This document shows positions 1 to 9,770 of a DNA stretch of 56,868 nt, one piece after another. The stretch spans positions 1 through 56,868 of the forward strand of contig JAQUWU010000033.1 in NCBI GenBank assembly GCA_028692715.1. The letters are read 5' to 3'. Position 1 is the first letter of the stretch. Every line of letters begins with the position of its first letter. The notes under the pieces were generated by a model. It worked only from the letters and a program-made list of their open reading frames with translations, was not told the DNA's origin and ran no database searches. The stretch comes from Paludibacter sp. Its GTDB lineage: Bacteria > Bacteroidota > Bacteroidia > Bacteroidales > Paludibacteraceae. A program made the position numbers and the translations under genes.

Positions 1-3000
1 TATGCTACAAATAACGTGCTTACTAGCTATGGTGAGGAAGTGACATTTACAACAACTACGCTAAAAGACCCAACTGAATTTACCGCTATTGCAGTTTCAC
101 AAACCCAAATTAATTTATTTGTTACTCCAAACGATGTGAACGACAGGCTTATGGTGGTCTATAATAACAATGGAATTTTCACCACACCTGCAGATGGAAT
201 GGTTGCGGGTTTGGTCGGCGATGCATTTGCAGATGGAACAATCCTTTATAAGGGAAATGTCGATGACTTGACAAATCAGACGAACTTGACCTCAAACGAA
301 ACGGTATATTACAAAGTATTCACATTCTCGGATGAAAATATATATTCTGATGGATTGGCTGCTAGTGCCACTACTCTTTGTAATGCTGAGAATCTAACGT
401 TCAAAGAAGGATTTAATGAAGATGTTATCCCAGGATGTTGGTCACAACAATATGTCAGTGGAACTTCAGATATTGAATTTGTAAAATCGAATGAAAATCC
501 TGATACTTCTCCACAGGAAGGAACGAATTATGTTCTATGGAAATCGTATTATTTTAATTCGGGAGTTGAAACACGTCTTGTTTCTCCTCCTGTTAGTTCA
601 ATTGGAATAACTGATATTTCAGTTGAGTTTTACTGGATGCAGGACGAAGATTATAAGAATTCTGAAGATGGAGTTTATTTAGAATACTCAACTGATGGTT
701 TAACATGGACAACTGTTGGATCTATGATTCCGCGTTATGTTTCATCTGGTAGTGGTTGGACAAAAAAAAGTGTTCTGTTACCTACAGAAGCATTGAATCA
801 GAACAACCTGTTGATCGGATTTAAATTTCATTCTGATTATGGAAATAATTGTAGTATAGATAATGTCCAGATACGTAGAACGCCTCCGGCAGACCTACAA
901 GGATTTAATACCTCTCCCAGTTCAACAACGCAAATAAATTTAACTACAACGGCAAATTTAGCTGATGATAAAATTGTGGTGGTTTATAATAATACAGGTG
1001 TATTTACAAGTCCAACGGATGCAGTGCCTGCTGGAAGTATTGGTAGCTCCTTTGTAGGAGGAACAATTCTTTATAATGGAGATGCAAGCACGATGATAAA
1101 TCACACTGATTTGACGATGTATACTACTTATTATTATAAAGCATTTTCATATAATAATCTTAATGTTTTTTCAGCTGGATTAATAAGTAATGCCCGTACA
1201 AATGGCATTCATCCAACCAACCAGCCAACTAATTTTAGCAAAGATGTAGTAAATATATCAGGTACTTCGTTGACATGGACTCCAGCTGTTGCAGGTGAGC
1301 AATTACCAGATGGCTATTTGCTGAAATTAAGCTTAGGTAATCCCGTCCTAAATCCTGTGGCTGGTGAAGATCCTGCAGATATGAAAACTGTAACTAATGG
1401 ATTGGGCAATTTTAAAGTTGCCCCCGGAACTACCGCTTCTACTTCAGGTTTTAGTGGTTTGCAGGAAGGAACCATGTATAATTATAAAATCTATTCCTAC
1501 ACCAATGCCGGTTTGCAAATCGACTTTAATACCGATGCGCCTCCTGCAATTTTTCACGCAACTCTACCAGGCAAAGTAACTGCCCAAACCTATACGGCAA
1601 ACGGCACAAGTGCTGATATTGCATGGACTCAATCAGCAAGTTATGTGCCCGGTAATCACAGTACATTGGTGTTTGTAAAAGCAGCAAGTGCCATCACGTC
1701 CGGAACACCAACTCATGCACCATCAACTTACACTGCTAATGCAGTGGTTGGTTCAGGAACGGTCTATGAACTGGATGCAGCCGCTTATTGTGTATACTAT
1801 GGCGATGGAAACAATGTAACAATAACCGGATTAACCGAAGGTACAGCTTATTACGTATCTGTTTACACGGTAGTAGATGCACCCAATTCGGATGGAAGCA
1901 ATTCTTATTCAAAAGCTGCAATCTTAGCGAATGGAAAAGCTTTCGTCAATGCCGACATTAGCTTAAAACCTTATGGAGCTGTTTACAAAATTGCGAAAGA
2001 TGATGATTACACCTATATTGGGGGTGATTTTAACAATATTGGAAAGGCGATAGGTAGTGGTGTGAAACTAACAACAAATTCAGATAAAGCAGATTTATCA
2101 TTACCGAATGTTGTTGGGGGGGATGTTAAATGTTCTGTTTCTGATGGTAATGGCGGTTGGTATATTGGTGGTGATTTCACACAAGTAGGGACACTTTTAC
2201 GGAACAATTTGGCTCAAATAAATTCAGCCGGTGAAGTAACGGATTGGAATCCAAATGCGGATAGTGACGTAAAATGTATAACTGTTTCAGGATCTGATGT
2301 ATATGTTGGTGGTTCTTTTAGTACTGTTGGCGGACAATCAAAACTAAATATAGCAAAACTGAATAATTCTGATGGAAGTGTCGATGCTTTATGGAATCCT
2401 GAAGCCAATTCTACTGTTTATGCTATTAAAATAGATGAGTCAGGAAATATATATGCGGGAGGTGACTTCTCTGCTATAGGTGGGCAATCGATGTTTGGTA
2501 TTGCAAAACTAAATAATACGGATGGAAGTGCATATGCAACTTGGAATCCTGGTTTAACAGGTTGGTTTGTTTCAACTATTGAGATAAGCGAATCGAATAT
2601 TTATATAGGTGGTTATTTTTCACAAGTTGGAACACTTTTACGGAACAATTTGGCTCAAATTAATTTAGCCGGTGAAGTAACGGATTGGAATCCAAATGCA
2701 GATAGTGACGTAAAATGTATAACTGTCTCAGGATCTGATGTATATGTTGGTGGCTCTTTTAGTACTGTTGGCGGACAATCAAGACTAAATATAGCAAAAC
2801 TGAATAACACCGATGGAAGTGCTGATGTTTTATGGAATCCGGAAGCAAACTATACCGTTAATGCTATTAAAATAGATGAGTCAGGAAATATATATGCGGG
2901 AGGTGACTTCAATAGCATTGGAGGACAATCTAAAAACTACCTTGCCAGATTAAATAATACTACTGGGGAAGCAGACAATACATGGAATCCGAATCCGAAT

Positions 3001-6000
3001 GAAGGAGTTTTAGCATTAGCTATTAATGAAATGGATATATATGCGGGCGGCTCCTTTACATTCGTTGAATGTCAACCAAGATATAATATAGCTCGATTTA
3101 AAAATGCTGATGGAAGCTTAGATGAAGTCTGGAAACCAATTATAAATAATACTGTTTGGGCAATTACATGTAAGGGTACGGATATTTATGTTGGTGGTGA
3201 TTTCTCAAAAGTGAATGATGAATCGCACAGAGGTCTTATAAAGTTAAATAATGTAGATGGTGAGATAGATTATAGTTGGATGCCGGATGCTGATGGAAAT
3301 GTATCTACTATAATAGTGAAAGATGATGCTCTTTTTATAGCAGGCGAGTTTGAAAATATAGGTGGGCAAGCCAAAACAGGTCTAGCTAAAATAAATACAA
3401 CCGATGGTAGTGCAGATATTAACTGGAGTGCAAATACAGATAATGATGTTCGTTGCTTAACTGATGATAATAATGGCCATTTTTATGTTGGAGGCAATTT
3501 TACAACAATAAATGGAGTAAGTCGGAGTGCAATAGCCAAATTAAATAGTAATACTGGGGCTGTAGATATAGATTGGAATCCAAATGCGAATGAAACAGTT
3601 TATTCGATTGCTGTTAACGACAACGATATTTTTGCCGGAGGTTTTTTCAGGAATATTGGAGGTCAGCCCAGAAATGCCATTGCAAAATTAAATAACACAA
3701 CTGGGGAGGCTGATCTATCATGGGATGCGAATCCAAGCGGAAATAATTCAGCTAGAGCACCAAGACAAGAAATAAAGACTACAACCAGCAAAGTGAATCA
3801 ATTGGATGCTTTGCTTGCTAAAATAAAGAGCAAGCAAAACGACACAAGTATTTCTGGAATACAAAAAGTTGCTTCATCTACCGAAGCAGAAAGTAGTAGT
3901 GGTATAATTGATATAGTTCACAATGGTTCGGATATTTATGTGGGAGGAATTTTCCTTGAGATAGGTGGACAAACGATAAACGGCTTAGCAAAATTAAATA
4001 GTAGTACAGCTCAGGCAGATTCGGAATGGAATATGGGAATAGATGATAACGCAATCGTAATATCTATTCTTATTGATAATGAAAATGACAATCTTTATGC
4101 TGGTGGCATCTTTAGATATGTAGATGGAAAATATCAACCCAATTTTGCAAAGATGAAGAAAATTCCAACAAATGATGTTGAGTATTTTACAATTTTATCA
4201 TCTTCTACTGCTACTATTTCATCTACTCTTAATAGTACATCATCAGTAGATGTTACTTCAAATACAAGTTGGACGGCCGTTTCAGATCAAAGTTGGTTGA
4301 AAGTAACCCCCGATGTATTGACATCCGGTAATGGGAAACTTACTTTCATCGCTGATGCCAATTCCAGTAATACCCGTACTGCCATTGTAACTGTATCGTC
4401 AACAGACTTAGCAGGTCAAAGCGTTTCAGTAACGGTAACACAAGCCGCAAACACTCAGATCACTGTTCCAAACCTTACACTCACAACGACAAAAGAATAT
4501 GATAATACCCTATCAGCAACGGTTGTGGTTGGAGAACCTGTCGGAATAACATCAGGAGATAACGTTATAGTCAAAGCTACAGCAAGCTTTGTAGATGCCA
4601 CTGTTGGATCGGGAAAAACAATTAATATATCGTTCACCCTTGAAGGTACTAATGCAGCTAAATACAATGCTCCGGCTGATTATTCAGTAAACAATGGAGT
4701 TATTACTGCCAAAGAATTAACGGTAACGGGAGCAACAGCGCAATCAAAAGTATATGATGGCACTACAACAGCAATGATTGCCGGAGCTATGCTTTCGGGA
4801 GTAGTAGGAAGTGATGCTGTAGTTTTGGCAACCGCTACAAGCGGAACATTTGGTCAGGTAGGTGTTGGAGCTGATATTACAGTTACTCCATCCATGACTC
4901 TTACCGGAACTGCTAGTGGTAATTATACTTTGATACAGCCAATCGGATTGAAAGCAAACATTACTGCCAAAGAATTAACGGTAACGGGAGCAACAGCGCA
5001 ATCAAAAGTATATGATGGCACTACAACAGCAACGATTGCCGGAGCTATGCTTTCGGGAGTAGTAGGAAGTGATGCTGTAGTTTTGGCAACCGCTACAAGC
5101 GGAACATTTGGTCAGACTGGTGTTGGAACTAATATTTCAGTTACACCAACTATGACCCTTACTGGATCTGCCAGTGGAAATTATACTTTGACACAGCCAA
5201 TCGGATTGAAAGCAAACATTACTGCCAAAGAATTAACGGTAACGGGAGCAACAGCGCAATCAAAAGTATATGATGGCACTACAACCGCAACTATTTCCGG
5301 AGCTACGCTTTTGGGAGTAGTAGGAAGTGATGATGTAGTATTGGCAACCGCTACTATTGGAATATTTGGTCAGGTTGGTGTTGGAACTGATATTTCGGTT
5401 ACACCGACAATGACAATTACAGGAACTGCTAGTGGAAATTATACATTGTCACAGCCAATCGATTTGAAAGCAAACATTACTGCCAAAGAATTAACGGTAA
5501 CGGGAGCAACAGCGCAATCAAAAGTATATGATGGCACTGCAACAGCAACTATTTCCGGAGCTACGCTTTCGGGAGTAGTAGGAAGTGATGATGTATTATT
5601 GGCAACCGCTACAAGCGGAACATTTGGTCAGGTTGGTGTTGGAACTGATATTTCGGTTACACCGACAATGACAATTACAGGAACTGCTAGTGGAAATTAT
5701 ACATTGTCACAGCCAATTGGTTTGAAAGCAAACATTACTGCCAAAGAATTGACAGTGACTTATCCAACTGTAACTGCAATAAAGATATATGATGGAAACT
5801 CCACAGCAACCGCTGTTTCCGGTACATTATCGGGTGTTATTACGAATGACGCAGCAAATGTTATGCTGGGTACAACTGCATCGTACCAGGATGCGAAAGT
5901 AGGAATAGCTAAAACGATTACTGTGAAATATTCATTGTCCGGTTCAGCTGCAGGAAATTATACTGCTCCAGAAGATTACAGTTTGGGTACCGGTGAAATC

Positions 6001-7059
6001 ACCCGTAAGCAATTGACTATTTCAGAGCCTATAGTAGTTACCAACAAGATGGTGGATGGAAATAGCTCTGCTGCCATAACTACGGTTGGAAGTTTATCGG
6101 GTGTGGAAGATGTCGATGTCAACAATGTAATGGTTACGGCAACGGCAAATTACAACGATGCTGCTGAAGCAACCGGCAAAACAATTACGGTAGTATATAT
6201 TTTAACTGGAAGTGCAAAGGACAATTACATTGCTCCGGTAAATTATATCATCACAAACACCAAAATATCCGGTACGATCACATTAAGTCCATTGGAAACA
6301 CCAACTCCGGGTTGCGAAGATGATTATCTGGACTTGGATTACAGCATTTTGACAGGAACACCGACGCAGTATAAAATAACCTTTGATGCGACAACAAATA
6401 ATGCAGGTATTCTGAATGTTGGGTATACAAATTTACCTGTGACAACAAGTTCGGGAACACTACAGATTGCTATTCCAAAGGGAACCACTGATGGAACCTA
6501 TCAAGGAACTTTAATGGTACGAAATGAATTCGGAATGGAAAGTCCGGCTTATTCTTTCACGTTCACTATAAATCTTTCTGCGGACTATCTGGTTACGAAA
6601 TTCAATCAAATTATTTTGTGCGATAACAAGAATAATCGGTTTGTCGATTATCAGTGGTATAAGAATGGCTTAGTTATCAATGATGCTACCAAACAGTTCT
6701 ACAACGATCCGACCGGACTGGTAGGTGTATACGCTGTAGAAGTTACCGATCTTAATGGGTTAAAGATAATGAGCTGCGAAAAAACACTGAATTTTGCAAA
6801 AGCAGTTAAGGTGAGCATTTATCCAAATCCGGTAAAACGTACTCAGACTTGCACTGTTCAGGTAACAGGGTTAAGTGACAAAGAGCTTGAAAATGCAGAA
6901 CTTTCGGTTTATACACTTCAGGGAATTTGCATTTATCAATCCACTAATGTAGAGATGTTCAATTCTCTGAAACTTCCTGCTGTCGACGGAATTTATGTAG
7001 GACATGTAAAAACATCTGATGGGAAAGAGTATTTGTTCAAAGTAATTGCTATAAAATAA
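1..7059 (+). CDS. Giant multidomain secreted surface protein with T9SS C-terminal sorting domain (5' end outside window)
   Basis: The reading frame is open from the first base, so the start lies upstream; at least 2,352 residues remain. Modules in order by nucleotide: Fn3-like units (about 61-375 and 880-1200, near-copies of each other) around a jelly-roll 'choice-of-anchor' type segment (376-890); more Fn3-like sequence (1201-1930); a long beta-propeller-type array of blades with GGDF/GGSF and WNPxA motifs (1950-4160); a BACON-like domain (4180-4450); YDG-type repeats (4471-6260); an Ig-like region; and a tail with IYPNP at 6817-6831, typical of T9SS type A sorting domains. The family is exported across the outer membrane and the tail is normally cleaved. 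I infer an extracellular adhesin or scaffold; no catalytic domain is visible. An OmpA-type gene follows 74 bp downstream. Confidence 0.88.
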   Translation, partial: YATNNVLTSYGEEVTFTTTTLKDPTEFTAIAVSQTQINLFVTPNDVNDRLMVVYNNNGIFTTPADGMVAGLVGDAFADGTILYKGNVDDLTNQTNLTSNETVYYKVFTFSDENIYSDGLAASATTLCNAENLTFKEGFNEDVIPGCWSQQYVSGTSDIEFVKSNENPDTSPQEGTNYVLWKSYYFNSGVETRLVSPPVSSIGITDISVEFYWMQDEDYKNSEDGVYLEYSTDGLTWTTVGSMIPRYVSSGSGWTKKSVLLPTEALNQNNLLIGFKFHSDYGNNCSIDNVQIRRTPPADLQGFNTSPSSTTQINLTTTANLADDKIVVVYNNTGVFTSPTDAVPAGSIGSSFVGGTILYNGDASTMINHTDLTMYTTYYYKAFSYNNLNVFSAGLISNARTNGIHPTNQPTNFSKDVVNISGTSLTWTPAVAGEQLPDGYLLKLSLGNPVLNPVAGEDPADMKTVTNGLGNFKVAPGTTASTSGFSGLQEGTMYNYKIYSYTNAGLQIDFNTDAPPAIFHATLPGKVTAQTYTANGTSADIAWTQSASYVPGNHSTLVFVKAASAITSGTPTHAPSTYTANAVVGSGTVYELDAAAYCVYYGDGNNVTITGLTEGTAYYVSVYTVVDAPNSDGSNSYSKAAILANGKAFVNADISLKPYGAVYKIAKDDDYTYIGGDFNNIGKAIGSGVKLTTNSDKADLSLPNVVGGDVKCSVSDGNGGWYIGGDFTQVGTLLRNNLAQINSAGEVTDWNPNADSDVKCITVSGSDVYVGGSFSTVGGQSKLNIAKLNNSDGSVDALWNPEANSTVYAIKIDESGNIYAGGDFSAIGGQSMFGIAKLNNTDGSAYATWNPGLTGWFVSTIEISESNIYIGGYFSQVGTLLRNNLAQINLAGEVTDWNPNADSDVKCITVSGSDVYVGGSFSTVGGQSRLNIAKLNNTDGSADVLWNPEANYTVNAIKIDESGNIYAGGDFNSIGGQSKNYLARLNNTTGEADNTWNPNPNEGVLALAINEMDIYAGGSFTFVECQPRYNIARFKNADGSLDEVWKPIINNTVWAITCKGTDIYVGGDFSKVNDESHRGLIKLNNVDGEIDYSWMPDADGNVSTIIVKDDALFIAGEFENIGGQAKTGLAKINTTDGSADINWSANTDNDVRCLTDDNNGHFYVGGNFTTINGVSRSAIAKLNSNTGAVDIDWNPNANETVYSIAVNDNDIFAGGFFRNIGGQPRNAIAKLNNTTGEADLSWDANPSGNNSARAPRQEIKTTTSKVNQLDALLAKIKSKQNDTSISGIQKVASSTEAESSSGIIDIVHNGSDIYVGGIFLEIGGQTINGLAKLNSSTAQADSEWNMGIDDNAIVISILIDNENDNLYAGGIFRYVDGKYQPNFAKMKKIPTNDVEYFTILSSSTATISSTLNSTSSVDVTSNTSWTAVSDQSWLKVTPDVLTSGNGKLTFIADANSSNTRTAIVTVSSTDLAGQSVSVTVTQAANTQITVPNLTLTTTKEYDNTLSATVVVGEPVGITSGDNVIVKATASFVDATVGSGKTINISFTLEGTNAAKYNAPADYSVNNGVITAKELTVTGATAQSKVYDGTTTAMIAGAMLSGVVGSDAVVLATATSGTFGQVGVGADITVTPSMTLTGTASGNYTLIQPIGLKANITAKELTVTGATAQSKVYDGTTTATIAGAMLSGVVGSDAVVLATATSGTFGQTGVGTNISVTPTMTLTGSASGNYTLTQPIGLKANITAKELTVTGATAQSKVYDGTTTATISGATLLGVVGSDDVVLATATIGIFGQVGVGTDISVTPTMTITGTASGNYTLSQPIDLKANITAKELTVTGATAQSKVYDGTATATISGATLSGVVGSDDVLLATATSGTFGQVGVGTDISVTPTMTITGTASGNYTLSQPIGLKANITAKELTVTYPTVTAIKIYDGNSTATAVSGTLSGVITNDAANVMLGTTASYQDAKVGIAKTITVKYSLSGSAAGNYTAPEDYSLGTGEITRKQLTISEPIVVTNKMVDGNSSAAITTVGSLSGVEDVDVNNVMVTATANYNDAAEATGKTITVVYILTGSAKDNYIAPVNYIITNTKISGTITLSPLETPTPGCEDDYLDLDYSILTGTPTQYKITFDATTNNAGILNVGYTNLPVTTSSGTLQIAIPKGTTDGTYQGTLMVRNEFGMESPAYSFTFTINLSADYLVTKFNQIILCDNKNNRFVDYQWYKNGLVINDATKQFYNDPTGLVGVYAVEVTDLNGLKIMSCEKTLNFAKAVKVSIYPNPVKRTQTCTVQVTGLSDKELENAELSVYTLQGICIYQSTNVEMFNSLKLPAVDGIYVGHVKTSDGKEYLFKVIAIK
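2191..2910 (+). repeat. Near-identical internal duplication in the beta-propeller region (441-bp offset)
   Basis: Bases 2191-2469 recur at 2632-2910 with few substitutions, always offset by 441 bp (147 codons). The other propeller blades are much more diverged. This fits a recent in-frame duplication of about three blades. Confidence 0.85.
4711..5742 (+). repeat. Four tandem 258-bp repeats encoding YDG domains
   Basis: Units start at 4711, 4969, 5227 and 5485, each exactly 258 bp (86 codons) and opening with AAAGAATTAACGGTAACGGG. Each encodes a KVYDGTTTA-type YDG module. Units 1 and 2 resemble each other most, as do units 3 and 4, which suggests stepwise doubling. One diverged unit lies before and two after the array. 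Confidence 0.95.
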
Positions 7060-7068
7060 AATAACGGC

Positions 7069-7113
7069 TCACGGTGATCTTTCACTGTGAACCACCTGTT
7101 AAACACAGTGAAA
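7069..7113 (+). promoter_or_regulatory. Two mutually exclusive hairpins upstream of the OmpA-like gene
   Basis: TCACGGTGA (7069-7077) can pair with TCACTGTGA (7082-7090, one G-U pair). The same middle segment, TTTCACTGTG (7080-7089), can instead pair perfectly with CACAGTGAAA (7104-7113). No U-run follows either stem. It lies in the 74-bp gap before the chosen ATG at 7134. Function is unproven. Confidence 0.4.
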
Positions 7114-7133
7114 ACCATTTAGAAAAAAATAAA

Positions 7134-8513
7134 ATGAAGAAACAAATTATAATAGGATTAAGCTTACTTATTGGAGGCGCATTACAGGCTCAGGAAGCGG
7201 GAAGTTATTTACACTTCAATGTGGGAGGTGGTGTGCATAATCTGTCATACGAAATCCCGAATGGTACCGAAAAAGGCCAAGCAGGTTACACCTTAAATGC
7301 AGCATATAGTTATTTTTTCAATCCGCATTGGGGTTTGCAAATTGGCTTTGGCTTTCAATCATTCAAAGCTCTCTCAACACTCAGCACGATGACATCCATA
7401 ACGGATGTTGATACTGATGGTGACTCGTATCAATACCGAACCTACTACAAAAGTTGGCAGGAGAAACAAGAGGCACTCTTTATGGATATTCCATTAGAAC
7501 TACAATACCGCCTGGGCATTGGAAAAAAGACATCAATTCTGGCTTCTGCCGGAGTAAAAATGGCATTACCGGTAAGTGCAAGCTATAAAAGTACAGCTGG
7601 GCAAATACAAACCACAGGTTATTACAGTCAGTGGAATGTGGAATTAACTGATTTAGCCGAACATGGTTTTACAACAATCACTAATAACTATTCTGGTAAT
7701 TTATCTTTTAAACCTACTTTTATGGGAATTGTAGATTTGGGTGGACTCTACAAATTATCTGAAAAAATAGACTTGTATGCAGGTGCCTATCTCAATTACG
7801 GACTCAATAAAGTAAACATTGCCGATACAAAGACAGTATATCAAAAAGATGGAACTTATAACGGAATGTTTGCCTCAGACCAAATTTCAAATGTAAAGCC
7901 TGTCTCGGTGGGAATAAAAGTAGGGCTATACTGGAAACTGGCCACGAAAAAGACACCAGCTCAACCAATGAAAGTGGATGAACCACTAGTTTCGACTATT
8001 GATGCTGTAAAACAACCGCTTAACCTCGATACTCTTTCTGCTGTCAGAGAAGAAGCGCCAATAGTACCCGAAGTGAAAAAAGACATTGTCGTTGCACCGG
8101 TAATAATTCAGAATGTAGCTGCTGTAGAAAATGTTATGAAAGTTGATTCTTTAAAAATAATTAAAGACCTTGCTCAATCAATCAGCATTAATTTCGAGGA
8201 AAATTCAGATCAGGTATCCATTATTAATAATGAGAAGATTCGTGTGATAAGTAACATGCTGAAAGTAAATCCTGATTTAAAACTGAAGATTATCGGTCAC
8301 ACCTGTAATATCGGTTCACATGCCGCCAATATGAAAGTAGGAATGAAACGAGCCGAAGCAATAAAACAGAAATTTATTGAACAAGGTGTTTCAGAATCTC
8401 AATTGATTACTCAAAGCAAAGCTTATGACGTACCATTAGTTCCAAATACTTCGGAAGAAAATCGAACTAAAAACAGACGCGTAGAAATGACCGTATTCTT
8501 AAAGAACAAATAA
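7134..8513 (+). CDS. Outer-membrane beta-barrel protein with C-terminal OmpA peptidoglycan-binding domain
   Basis: 459 residues from the ATG at 7134. An in-frame ATG 60 bp upstream exists, but starting at 7134 gives a clean signal peptide (MKKQIIIGLSLLIGGALQAQ). Residues about 22-290 look like an outer-membrane beta-barrel rich in alternating aromatic and polar residues. A Pro/Val-rich linker follows, then an OmpA domain (about 345-455) with the IIGHT motif and the NRTKNRRVEM segment that bind peptidoglycan. It probably anchors the outer membrane to the cell wall. It lies in the same direction just behind the giant secreted protein, so joint transcription is likely. Whether it holds or exports that protein is only inference; the gene is not an obvious PorP/SprF-type partner. 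Confidence 0.85.
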   Translation: MKKQIIIGLSLLIGGALQAQEAGSYLHFNVGGGVHNLSYEIPNGTEKGQAGYTLNAAYSYFFNPHWGLQIGFGFQSFKALSTLSTMTSITDVDTDGDSYQYRTYYKSWQEKQEALFMDIPLELQYRLGIGKKTSILASAGVKMALPVSASYKSTAGQIQTTGYYSQWNVELTDLAEHGFTTITNNYSGNLSFKPTFMGIVDLGGLYKLSEKIDLYAGAYLNYGLNKVNIADTKTVYQKDGTYNGMFASDQISNVKPVSVGIKVGLYWKLATKKTPAQPMKVDEPLVSTIDAVKQPLNLDTLSAVREEAPIVPEVKKDIVVAPVIIQNVAAVENVMKVDSLKIIKDLAQSISINFEENSDQVSIINNEKIRVISNMLKVNPDLKLKIIGHTCNIGSHAANMKVGMKRAEAIKQKFIEQGVSESQLITQSKAYDVPLVPNTSEENRTKNRRVEMTVFLKNK

Positions 8514-8530
8514 TATACTTCGGAACCACA

Positions 8531-8730
8531 TTCCCCTTGGACCGATAATTAAACCGTGCAAACGGTTTGATTATCACCGAGGTGGAAGTCTATACTGTGA
8601 AAAGGAGTATCTATTGCCAAAATAGCTACCGAAACCCTAGAACGGAAAGTGATAGGAAATAACACTTTTCAAATATTCACTTTCCACCTAACAAGTTTTG
8701 GAAACCTGTTAGGTGGGAAATAGTGATATT
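8531..8730. other. Strongly structured intergenic stretch (two long hairpins) between convergent genes
   Basis: Hairpin A spans 8531-8587: outer stems TTCC/GGAA and CCTTGG/CCGAGG, then a 14-bp inner stem (8544-8557 with 8562-8575, one G-U) closed by a GCAA tetraloop. Hairpin B spans 8672-8730: CCACCTAACA (8684-8693) pairs with TGTTAGGTGG (8707-8716), extended by AATAT-CAC/GTGATATT. Neither has a U-run. They could end transcription for both flanking genes or be part of an RNA. I recognise no known RNA family. Confidence 0.45.
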
Positions 8731-8795
8731 CATTTTCAAAAAGTAAAGTTGTAAAGTTTGTTTTGCTCTATCTTATTTGATAGTATTATTCAACG

Positions 8796-9770
8796 CTAAG
8801 AGTTTTCATCTTCTTCCACTATCAAATCACTGATATCTTTATAATAATGTTTTACAAACAAGTTAGAAGCCACGCGCTTTAAAAAAACAGGTTCGGTAAC
8901 ATGCACATGACTCATGTCAATCCGAAGCCCTATAATGTTATTTTCACTTTCGGGGAGATAACCGTATTCGTTTTGCAATCGGGATTTCTTTATCCAATTG
9001 AAAATCTTCGCCGGATCGTACACATTGTATCTCACATAGTCTACATCTTCTTTCCCTTTTCCTTCGAACCACGAAGTAGTTTTTAGAATTGAACGGATCT
9101 TGATTTTTTTGTTGTTATTAAACTCCCCTCCAATAATATTCATCGGTATTTTTATATCCACTCTCCATTCATTTGAACCTGCCGGAAGAATGCCTGCTAC
9201 ATCCAGAATGGCCATGCCGAAACTCGAACATCCCGATCCTTCCATTTCGTAGCGTGGCCATGTAGCACCGTTGTAGAGCTCGCTTGGCGAACATTTTAGG
9301 GTCGATTTAGTTTTAAAATGTTCTATAAATTCTGTCACCCGTTCAATGGATTGTTCGTTGACTTTGAATCGGATATAGCCAATCATTCCTCTTTTTGAAT
9401 ATATTTCCATACCCTTTTTAATTCGCTTTTCAGGTTCAATGTGTCCTTGCAAGGTGGCGCCAAGTACACCGAGTCCCATTTTTCGTACCAAAACGGAAGT
9501 GACTTTCTCAGTATGAAATTTACCCGACATTGCTATATAATAAGGTTCGGGAATTTTTGGTGATTTTATGCGAACTATGGTATGTCCTATTGTATATAAG
9601 TTTCTGGCAGTTATTGCTTTAATAAAACATTTCAAAGTAGTTTTGAATAGCACCGAAGGATTCGACCAATCAATATCAGCCAACGATGGAATTACAAAAA
9701 TCGTAATCTCATGTTCAAATTCCATCTTTTCAGTTGAATTGTTTTTCAATGTATGATTCTCTGTCTGCAC
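8796..9770 (-). CDS. Protein of unknown function, possibly cysteine-peptidase-like
   Basis: 324 residues, no signal peptide and no membrane segment, so probably cytoplasmic. I do not recognise the family. Two small motifs stand out: TIGHTIVRI (near residue 62) and GSGCSSFGMAIL (near residue 185). A His placed before a Cys with small neighbours resembles the order in permuted NlpC/P60-type (YiiX-like) peptidases, but this is a weak guess. The first Met is used; an in-frame Met at residue 16 (MEFEHEITIF) is an alternative start. On the minus strand a TATATTTG box (9799-9806) about 30 bp upstream of the ATG fits a Bacteroidetes -7 element, though no good -33 box is seen. The gene stands alone and converges on the OmpA-like gene. 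Confidence 0.7.
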   Translation of the reverse strand: MQTENHTLKNNSTEKMEFEHEITIFVIPSLADIDWSNPSVLFKTTLKCFIKAITARNLYTIGHTIVRIKSPKIPEPYYIAMSGKFHTEKVTSVLVRKMGLGVLGATLQGHIEPEKRIKKGMEIYSKRGMIGYIRFKVNEQSIERVTEFIEHFKTKSTLKCSPSELYNGATWPRYEMEGSGCSSFGMAILDVAGILPAGSNEWRVDIKIPMNIIGGEFNNNKKIKIRSILKTTSWFEGKGKEDVDYVRYNVYDPAKIFNWIKKSRLQNEYGYLPESENNIIGLRIDMSHVHVTEPVFLKRVASNLFVKHYYKDISDLIVEEDENS

